From Chitinophagaceae bacterium (GTDB lineage Bacteria; Bacteroidota; Bacteroidia; Chitinophagales; Chitinophagaceae), in the NCBI GenBank assembly GCA_019454915.1, contig JACFNM010000291.1, forward strand, positions 1-5,344: DNA of 5,344 bases, in the 5' to 3' direction. Below are positions 1-5,344 of this stretch, one piece after another (within the stretch, counting starts at the first letter, position 1; each line of letters starts with the position of its first letter). The position numbers and the translations under genes are program-made. The notes beneath the pieces were generated by a model. The model searched no databases, was not told the DNA's origin, and was given only the letters and a program-made list of their open reading frames with translations.

Positions 1-1
1 G

Positions 2-1228
2 GTGGAGATAACGACCATCATTCTGGGACTACTGATTATCTTATATACCGCTATCGGTGGGATATGGGCGGTGGTGGTAACCGATGTGCTGCAGTTGGTC
101 GTTTTAACGGTGGCTGTACTTCTGGTAGTACCACTATCTTTTAATGAACTGGGAGGTGTTTCGTCTTTCGTGGAAAAGGCTCCCGAACATTTCTTTCGTT
201 TTTTTAATGAGGAGTATTCGATAGGGTTTTTAATAGCCTTTGCTTTGTATAATCTGTTTTTTATCAGTGGTAACTGGGCCTATATACAGCGTTACACCAG
301 CGTAAGAACTCAACGGGACGCAAAAAAAGTGGGTTGGTTGTTTGCAGGTTTATATTTTATCAGTCCTGTGATATGGATGTTGCCTCCCATGATTTACCGG
401 ATAATCAATCCCACGTTAGAGGGATTGGATCCTGAAGGAGCTTATCTGATGATGTGTAAAGTGGCTTTGCCGGTAGGTATGCTGGGTATGATTTTGGGCG
501 CTATGATTTTCGCCACTTCGAGCTCAGTAAATACTACTTTGAATATTGCAGCAGGCGTTTTTACCAACGACTTGTACAAGCATTTTTTCCCAGCGAGTTC
601 GGAAAAGCGTTTGATGAAAGTAGCTCGCTATTCAACGGTGACATTTGGCTTAGCTACCATTGTCGTGGCATTACTTGTTCCCTATATGGGGGGGATTATA
701 GAAGTTGTATTGAGTGTGGGGGCCATTACCGGTGCGCCATTGTTTCTTCCTCCTTTGTGGAGTCTGTTTTCCAAAAAGCAAACCGGACGTTCCGTCCTGG
801 TCGTCACCATCATCAGCCTTGCTGTTAATTTGTTTATGAAATTTGTTTCTCCTCATCTTTTTGGATTTGCCCTTACACGGGCGCAGGAGATGATAACAGG
901 CGTAGGTATTCCGATTTTTTTATTGCTGTATTTTGAAATAAAATGGCGAACTTCTGCTTTTGGAAATACGGACTATGAAAGATATCTGATTGAAGTAGAA
1001 AAACAGAAGACCAGTGCACCACCGGAAACCGGACAGAGTAATGATACCGAAGCCCGGCAGGGCAGAAGAGTAATCTCACTTGGTGTGCTGGCAATTGGAT
1101 TTTTAGTTATATTATTAGGTATTAAAACAATTCAAACAGGTATACTGGTATTATTTGCAGGAATCCTTCTCCTAATAGTCGGATTGCTAATGTATCCCGG
1201 GAAGAACCGAAGAATCAAAAGACTGTAA
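2..1228 (+). CDS. Sodium:solute symporter (SSS family), 5'-truncated
   Basis: Inner-membrane Na+-coupled transporter of the SSS family (TC 2.A.21), importing a small organic solute. The frame is open at the left edge, so the GTG at 2 is an internal Val codon, not the start. Family comparison suggests about 150-170 N-terminal residues are missing. In the visible 408 residues, YTAIGGIWAVVVTDVLQ (15-31) is the typical SSS segment. NWAYIQRYTSVRTQRDAKK (91-109) matches the family's QRY...A(K/R)K signature. ATSSSVNTTLN (171-181), followed by FTNDLY (187-192), is the helix that carries the Na2-site serines; S174 and S175 are candidate Na+ ligands. Asn177 replaces the Asp seen in many members, as in SGLT-like proteins. 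About ten hydrophobic segments follow one another. A charged linker (about 313-356) separates the core from two last helices (358-375, 379-398) and a basic tail. The FAD oxidoreductase gene begins 19 bp after the stop, which suggests that the imported solute is its substrate or a precursor. Family is near certain; substrate is unknown. Confidence 0.95.
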   Translation: MEITTIILGLLIILYTAIGGIWAVVVTDVLQLVVLTVAVLLVVPLSFNELGGVSSFVEKAPEHFFRFFNEEYSIGFLIAFALYNLFFISGNWAYIQRYTSVRTQRDAKKVGWLFAGLYFISPVIWMLPPMIYRIINPTLEGLDPEGAYLMMCKVALPVGMLGMILGAMIFATSSSVNTTLNIAAGVFTNDLYKHFFPASSEKRLMKVARYSTVTFGLATIVVALLVPYMGGIIEVVLSVGAITGAPLFLPPLWSLFSKKQTGRSVLVVTIISLAVNLFMKFVSPHLFGFALTRAQEMITGVGIPIFLLLYFEIKWRTSAFGNTDYERYLIEVEKQKTSAPPETGQSNDTEARQGRRVISLGVLAIGFLVILLGIKTIQTGILVLFAGILLLIVGLLMYPGKNRRIKRL

Positions 1229-1247
1229 GACTGATAAATTATAAGAC

Positions 1248-3530
1248 ATGGAATTAATACATAACCGGACGGAAGAGGTGCGTGACAATAGATTGGTAAC
1301 AATAGATGCTGATTTTGTGATTACCGGTGGCGGCATGTCCGGTGTTTGCACGGCAATCACCGCTGCCAGAAAAGATAGTAAAGTGGTGTTGGTACAAGAC
1401 AGGCCGGTGTTGGGTGGCAATGCGTCCAGTGAGGTCAGGTTATGGATATTGGGCGCCACTTCTCACATGGGTAATAACAATCGTTGGGCGAGGGAAGGTG
1501 GCGTGATTGACGAAATTTTAGTAGAGAATTTATACAGGAATAAGGAAGGTAATGCGATTATCCTCGATACTATCCTGCTGGAAAAAGTGACCAATGAGCC
1601 TAATATTACGCTTCTGCTGAATACCTGTGTATATGAAGTAGTGAAAAAAGATGCACGCACTATTGAACGTGTCAGGGCGTTTTGTAGTCAAAACAGTACA
1701 GCCTATGAGCTGCGTGCATCACTATTTTGTGATGCATCGGGTGACGGGATTGTTGGTTTTTTATCCGGAGCTGCTTTTAGAATCGGAGCAGAAAGTAAAC
1801 ATGAATTTAGTGAGATGCTTGCGGGTGAAAAGGCGATGGCGGAATTATTAGGTCACAGTATTTATTTCTATAGTAAACGGCTGAGTCATCCCGTAAAATA
1901 TGTAGCGCCTTCCTATGCATTAAAGGATATTACGAAAATCCCGAAGTACAGACGGTTTAATCAAAAAGAATACGGATGCTGGTTGTGGTGGATTGAATAT
2001 GGAGGGACAAAAGATACGGTACACGATACCGAAGAGATTAAATGGGAGCTTTGGCGCATCGTGTATGGCGTATGGGATTATATCAAAAATTCCGGCAATT
2101 TTGAGGATGTCGAAAATCTCACACTGGAATGGGTAGGAACCATACCCGGAAAAAGAGAGAGCAGGAGATTCGAAGGACTTTATATGTTGAAGCAACAGGA
2201 TGTTACGGGACAAAAAGAATTTGAAGACGCGGTTGCTTTTGGCGGATGGGCGCTGGATTTGCATCCTGCCGATGGAATATACAGTGAACAGCCGAGTTGT
2301 ACGCAATGGCACAGTAAAGGAGCCTATCAGATTCCCCTACGGTGTTTTATTAGTCGTGATATAGATAATTTATTCTTCGCCGGCAGGATCATCAGCGCCA
2401 CACACGTAGCCTTTGGTTCTACCCGCGTGATGGCGACCTGCGCACACGGCGGACAGGCGGTGGGTATGGCTGCTGCTTTATGTAAGGAACATCAGATTTT
2501 GCCCGCACAATTATTAGAAAAGGAGTTATTACACTCTTTACAAAATGCTTTGAACAAGACAGGTCAGGGAATAATGGGGATTCCATTTAAGCATAACAAC
2601 GACCTGTTGACGGCAGCGGTCGTTTCATGTTCTTCTACCTTGAAATTATCAGAGATATCTTTTGACGGAGACTGGTTACCCTTAACGGAACCCTCCGCCC
2701 AGCTCCTGCCATTTGAAAAGGGAAAGGCATACCAGTTCGTAGTCAGGGTAAAAGCAACTGCTGAAACAGAGATAATTGCCGAACTCAGAGTGAGTATTAA
2801 CAAAGCGAATTACACACCCGATTTGGTGATTGAACGTAAAGAAATACCCATTCGATCCGGCGAACAGGATATTCAGCTTCAGTTTGAAAACGAGATACCG
2901 GATAATCAGTATGGTTTTCTGATTTTTCAAAAAAATGAAGACGTGTCCATTCAATGCAGTAAGCAACGATTTACCGGCATCACCACCGTCTATAAAGGGC
3001 AAAATAAGGCAGTTTCAAATTTTGGATTACAGAATCCTCCCGAAGGTATTGGTATAGATCGTTTTGAATTCTGGTGCCCTAAAAGAAGACCTGCAGGACA
3101 AAATATAGCTATGAAAATTTGCCCGGCTTTGGAATTATACCAGTCGCGTAATTTAATGAATGGATATACGCGTCCTTATATAGGAACGAATGCATGGGTT
3201 GCGGATTTGAACGATCCGTTTCCGGAAATAGAAATAAAATGGAATGATGAAAAAAGTATCAACAGAGTCATCTTATTTTTTGATACAGATTTCGACCACC
3301 CGATGGAGTCTTCCCTGCTCGGACATAAAGAAGATGTGATTCCTTTCTGTGTGCGAAATTATACCCTCTTGGATGACAAGGATAATATCATCTTTAAAAA
3401 ATCAGGTAATTATCAGACGATCAACCGAATTGAGTTTGATCATCCGGTAATGGCCTCATCTGTTCGGATACAATGTGAACATCCATCAAAGAATATACCT
3501 GCTTCTTTGTTTGAAATCATTATTGAATAA
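1248..3530 (+). CDS. FAD-dependent oxidoreductase with C-terminal beta-sandwich extension
   Basis: Predicted flavoprotein oxidoreductase of the FAD_oxidored (PF12831-like) type, 760 residues, with no signal peptide and so probably cytoplasmic. The Rossmann motif VITGGGMSG (24-32) binds the ADP part of FAD and is followed by VVLVQDRPVLGGNASSEVR (46-64). CDASGDG (161-167) is the second FAD motif. GTIPGKRESRRFEG (297-310) is a conserved PGxRESRR segment of this family. NLFFAGRIISATHVAFGSTR (374-393) and GGQAVGMAAAL (401-411) form the C-terminal FAD-binding part. The catalytic module ends near residue 440. Residues about 450-760 are extra: a beta-rich stretch (about 455-585), then a region (about 625-760) ending in ASSVRIQCEHPSKNIPASLF, which resembles F5/8 type C (discoidin/galactose-binding-like) folds. 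ATG 1248 is the first start that gives a complete flavin domain; no Shine-Dalgarno is visible. Relatives are often labelled 'xanthan lyase' in databases, but nothing here supports lyase activity. Gaps of 19 and 15 bp to the neighbours indicate an operon. Its substrate, perhaps a sugar derivative, is inferred only. Confidence 0.92.
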   Translation: MELIHNRTEEVRDNRLVTIDADFVITGGGMSGVCTAITAARKDSKVVLVQDRPVLGGNASSEVRLWILGATSHMGNNNRWAREGGVIDEILVENLYRNKEGNAIILDTILLEKVTNEPNITLLLNTCVYEVVKKDARTIERVRAFCSQNSTAYELRASLFCDASGDGIVGFLSGAAFRIGAESKHEFSEMLAGEKAMAELLGHSIYFYSKRLSHPVKYVAPSYALKDITKIPKYRRFNQKEYGCWLWWIEYGGTKDTVHDTEEIKWELWRIVYGVWDYIKNSGNFEDVENLTLEWVGTIPGKRESRRFEGLYMLKQQDVTGQKEFEDAVAFGGWALDLHPADGIYSEQPSCTQWHSKGAYQIPLRCFISRDIDNLFFAGRIISATHVAFGSTRVMATCAHGGQAVGMAAALCKEHQILPAQLLEKELLHSLQNALNKTGQGIMGIPFKHNNDLLTAAVVSCSSTLKLSEISFDGDWLPLTEPSAQLLPFEKGKAYQFVVRVKATAETEIIAELRVSINKANYTPDLVIERKEIPIRSGEQDIQLQFENEIPDNQYGFLIFQKNEDVSIQCSKQRFTGITTVYKGQNKAVSNFGLQNPPEGIGIDRFEFWCPKRRPAGQNIAMKICPALELYQSRNLMNGYTRPYIGTNAWVADLNDPFPEIEIKWNDEKSINRVILFFDTDFDHPMESSLLGHKEDVIPFCVRNYTLLDDKDNIIFKKSGNYQTINRIEFDHPVMASSVRIQCEHPSKNIPASLFEIIIE

Positions 3531-3545
3531 TAATAAAAGAAAAAA

Positions 3546-4748
3546 ATGAAATTTACGAAGCGTCTGCTTTCTCTTTTACTGGCTGCTTTTTGGGGCACCG
3601 TTGGTGTTGCTCAACAAAGTCCATTGAAGATTACCGCCGACTACCCGGGAGGAAATATTATTGTGGAGAAAATTGTTGGAGATACGGTTTGGTTACAACA
3701 GGATTTGAGAGATACAAAAGGATACTGGTTTTACTGGAATTTTAAAATAAGCGGTGTATCAGGAAGAACAATTTATTTCCGGTTCAGGGATAAACCGGTT
3801 TTCACGTTGTTTGGTCCGGCTTACAGCCTGAATAATGATTTTAGCTGGAGCTGGCTTGGGGAAATGTCTCACACCGATACATCTTTCAGTTTTACATTTT
3901 CCAAAAAGGATACACTGGCTTTGTTTAGTATGGGAATCCCATATACACAAAAGAATTTAACCCAATTCCTTTCAAGCGTGCAAGACAGACAACGATTGAG
4001 GTTAGATACCTTATGTTTTTCGGAAAGAGGAAGAGCAGTGGAGAGGATGATGATCAAGCCGGATCATAAGGCAAAATACAGGGTACTGATATCTGCCAGA
4101 AATCATGCCTGCGAAGCGATGGCGAATTATGAAATGGAAGGCCTCATAGACGCGATTTTAAATGAAGTTAATCTGCAGTATTTAAGGGATTATGTAGAAT
4201 TTATGGTCGTGCCGTTTATGGATAAGGACGGGGTGGAAGACGGAGACCAGGGCAAAAACAGACAACCCAGGGATCACAATCGTGATTATGGCGAGCATTC
4301 GATTTATTCCTCTATACGCGCTTTGAAATCGGCGGTAAACAAATGGTCAGAAGGAAAAATTAGAATTACACTCGATTTACACTGTCCCTATATACGCGGC
4401 GATGGCAATGAAATAATTTATGTGGTCGGCGAAAAGGATCCCGAAATGTCGAAAAAGCAAGTCTTCTTCTCCGATTTGTTGGAGAAGAATAACAGAGGGG
4501 AATTAAAATTTTACAGTCGCGATTTTGTAGCTTATGGCACTTCGTGGAATACCGATAAAAATTATACACAGGGAATGTCTTTTTCTGAATGGGGTACAAG
4601 TGTTCCGGGCAACAGCCTGTCCACTACAATTGAGTTTCCCTATGCTATGGTATCGGGTGTTATGGTGACGAAAGACAATGCGAGAGCTTTCGGGAAAACG
4701 GTGGCTTATGCCATCATGGATTATCTGAAAGGATTGAAAGAAAAATAA
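3546..4748 (+). CDS. Exported M14-type zinc carboxypeptidase-like protein with CCP-like N-domain
   Basis: Predicted metallo-carboxypeptidase of family M14, which removes C-terminal residues or cleaves a related amide bond. It is exported: basic MKFTKR, hydrophobic LLSLLLAAFWG, likely cleavage at GVA-QQ (22/23). Residues about 28-150 look like the beta-sandwich that precedes the catalytic domain in cytosolic carboxypeptidases (WFYWNFKISGVSGRTIYFRF at 61-80, then GPAYSLNNDFSW). The catalytic domain spans about 155-396. HACE (187-190) supplies the first two zinc ligands, His187 and Glu190. DLHCP (277-281) supplies the third, His279. NRD (245-247) fits the substrate-carboxylate-binding Asn-Arg pair. 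TTIEFPY (360-366) holds the likely general base Glu363. An acidic loop, DKDGVEDGDQGKN (226-238), precedes the Asn-Arg pair. All key residues are present, so activity is expected. ATG 3546 sits after an A-rich leader without Shine-Dalgarno, 15 bp past the flavoenzyme gene. The final location (periplasm or outer surface) and substrate are not evident; no lipobox Cys or sorting tail is seen. Confidence 0.9.
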   Translation: MKFTKRLLSLLLAAFWGTVGVAQQSPLKITADYPGGNIIVEKIVGDTVWLQQDLRDTKGYWFYWNFKISGVSGRTIYFRFRDKPVFTLFGPAYSLNNDFSWSWLGEMSHTDTSFSFTFSKKDTLALFSMGIPYTQKNLTQFLSSVQDRQRLRLDTLCFSERGRAVERMMIKPDHKAKYRVLISARNHACEAMANYEMEGLIDAILNEVNLQYLRDYVEFMVVPFMDKDGVEDGDQGKNRQPRDHNRDYGEHSIYSSIRALKSAVNKWSEGKIRITLDLHCPYIRGDGNEIIYVVGEKDPEMSKKQVFFSDLLEKNNRGELKFYSRDFVAYGTSWNTDKNYTQGMSFSEWGTSVPGNSLSTTIEFPYAMVSGVMVTKDNARAFGKTVAYAIMDYLKGLKEK

Positions 4749-4816
4749 AAGGAGGCGAATTGAGAAAATACATAGCCAGGTGAAGTTGCAGAATTGATTT
4801 TATTAAGCGGAAACAG
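4749..4816 (+). promoter_or_regulatory. 68-bp intergenic leader before the fourth gene
   Basis: This is the longest gap in the window. It begins with a strong GGAGG (4751-4755) only 2 nt after the carboxypeptidase stop and far from the ATG at 4817. The GGAGG is followed 4 nt later by a TTG (4760) that opens seven codons (LRKYIAR) before TGA at 4781. No convincing inverted repeat with a T run (terminator) and no TAnnTTTG-type Bacteroidota -7 box are visible, so read-through transcription is the simplest view. Whether the short frame is translated is unknown. Confidence 0.35.
4809..4811 (+). promoter_or_regulatory. Weak ribosome-binding site deciding the 4817 start
   Basis: A GGA trinucleotide in AAGCGGAAACAG lies 5 nt before ATG 4817. 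It is weak, but it is closer to normal spacing than the stronger GGAGG at 4751, and it supports 4817 over the downstream Met codons at 4829 and 4889. Weak or absent Shine-Dalgarno sequences are usual in Bacteroidota and match the other two starts in this window. Confidence 0.3.
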
Positions 4817-5344
4817 ATGAATAAAAGAATGTTTGGCAGTAAAGGCTTTAGATATTTCGGGAAAGAAACCAGTTTGTTCAGAAAATGGATGATATGCGTT
4901 GGGTTCCTTATCTACTTAAATAGCCCTTTTTTGTACGGTCAGGATTTAATTAAGCTGGAGAGCCAAAAGTTGCAGCTGAATTGGGAAAAAAGAGACTCTG
5001 TTTTTGAATTGGTTGCGATGAATTTTGCCGGTGATGGGGTAACCAAAAGGTTCGATGGTGAATTATCCAATCGTTTTACCTTTTTATATAGTGAGACAAA
5101 ACCCGATGCGGATTCAGGGCTGTCTGTTAAAACGATTGCCGGACAGGATTTTCCCGGCGACAGGTACAAACATTATAATAAGAACTGGAATGCTGCAACC
5201 TCGGCTGTGAACATGAATACCGCGGGTCTTGCGTTTCATTTAGTTCCGACAATGATAACGCTGAAAGATGGCAAAGCTTCTTTGAGAATGGAGAATGAAT
5301 TTGCTACGATTTTGTCTGAATGGACGATACGGGACTTCAGTGCA
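4817..5344 (+). CDS. Exported protein of unknown function, 3'-truncated
   Basis: An open frame of 176 codons runs from ATG 4817 to the right edge without a stop, so the C-terminus is missing and the full size is unknown. An in-frame TGA at 4781 bounds it upstream, and ATG 4817 is the first standard start after it. A weak GGA (4809-4811) lies 5 nt before it. The N-terminus is positively charged (MNKRMFGSKG..., RK at 22-23). A hydrophobic core follows (WMICVGFLIYL, 24-34) and then SPFLYGQ, with probable cleavage at G41/Q42. The n-region is long for a signal peptide, so starts at Met5 (4829) or Met25 (4889) cannot be excluded. The mature part looks beta-rich and polar, with alternating hydrophobic residues in LQLNWEKRDSVFELVAMNF (52-70) and ELSNRFTFLY (82-91). 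I do not recognise the family. The beginning of a large exported glycan-active or substrate-binding protein would fit the neighbours, but no catalytic motif is visible. It is probably the fourth gene of the same operon. Confidence 0.82.
   Translation, partial: MNKRMFGSKGFRYFGKETSLFRKWMICVGFLIYLNSPFLYGQDLIKLESQKLQLNWEKRDSVFELVAMNFAGDGVTKRFDGELSNRFTFLYSETKPDADSGLSVKTIAGQDFPGDRYKHYNKNWNAATSAVNMNTAGLAFHLVPTMITLKDGKASLRMENEFATILSEWTIRDFSA

Noticed and set aside
688..694. Run of seven G in the symporter gene as a possible phase-variation or sequencing-error site
   Set aside because: The frame stays open and the protein on both sides reads as a normal SSS sequence, so nothing shows slippage.
1229..1247. 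Promoter or terminator between the symporter and flavoenzyme genes
   Set aside because: The 19-bp gap is AT-rich without an inverted repeat or a TAnnTTTG box and is too short for a full promoter outside the coding sequence.
671..1660. Minus-strand open frames at 671-856, 873-1094, 1187-1459 and 1463-1660
   Set aside because: They lie opposite strongly supported symporter and flavoenzyme genes, show no family motifs, and look like antisense shadows.
1651..1851. Plus-strand 66-codon frame inside the flavoenzyme gene
   Set aside because: It is out of frame with a gene whose FAD motifs are intact through this interval, and its protein shows no domain or export features.
1248..3530. 'Xanthan lyase' label for the flavoenzyme
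   Set aside because: The name is common for relatives in databases, but the sequence shows FAD-binding motifs and no polysaccharide lyase features.
3531..3545. Shine-Dalgarno in the A-rich spacer before the carboxypeptidase gene
   Set aside because: Only an A-rich tract with a single AAAAGAAAA is present; this fits A-rich Bacteroidota leaders rather than a true Shine-Dalgarno.
4780..4797. Second mini-frame GTG-AAG-TTG-CAG-AAT-TGA in the last intergenic gap
   Set aside because: It has five sense codons and no well-placed ribosome-binding site; indistinguishable from chance.
1920..5169. Minus-strand frames at 1920-2312, 2564-2803, 2682-3002, 3759-3950, 3869-4057, 4366-4599 and 4939-5169
   Set aside because: All are antisense to genes with clear motifs or a long open frame, and several overlap each other; none has recognisable content.

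Overview
The window reads as a piece of a Bacteroidota (Bacteroidetes) chromosome. The support is indirect. Coding is dense on one strand at moderate GC. Starts are A-rich and mostly lack Shine-Dalgarno sequences. Both exported proteins place Gln right after the predicted signal-peptidase site. The protein families are also ones common in sugar and glycan utilisation loci of that phylum. No rRNA, tRNA, CRISPR, insertion sequence or attachment site is visible.

Layout, all on the + strand: (1) 2-1228, the C-terminal part of a sodium:solute symporter (SSS family), cut off by the left edge; (2) 1248-3530, a complete cytoplasmic FAD-dependent oxidoreductase of the FAD_oxidored type with a long C-terminal beta-rich extension; (3) 3546-4748, a complete exported M14-type zinc carboxypeptidase-like protein whose N-terminal domain resembles that of cytosolic carboxypeptidases; (4) 4817-5344, the start of an exported protein I cannot assign, open to the right edge. 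The gaps are 19, 15 and 68 bp with no recognisable terminator or Bacteroidota-type promoter, so the four genes are probably one transcript.

A working model (inference): the M14 enzyme and the fourth protein act outside the cytoplasm to trim a peptide- or amide-linked substrate, the symporter imports a small product with Na+, and the FAD enzyme oxidises it in the cytoplasm. The substrate cannot be read from the sequence. The most interesting points are the exported M14 protein with a CCP-like N-domain and an acidic Asp-rich loop beside its substrate-binding Asn-Arg, the bipartite extension of the FAD enzyme, and an orphan strong Shine-Dalgarno sequence 62 bp ahead of the fourth gene. I see no clear evidence of a wholly new defence or mobile system.
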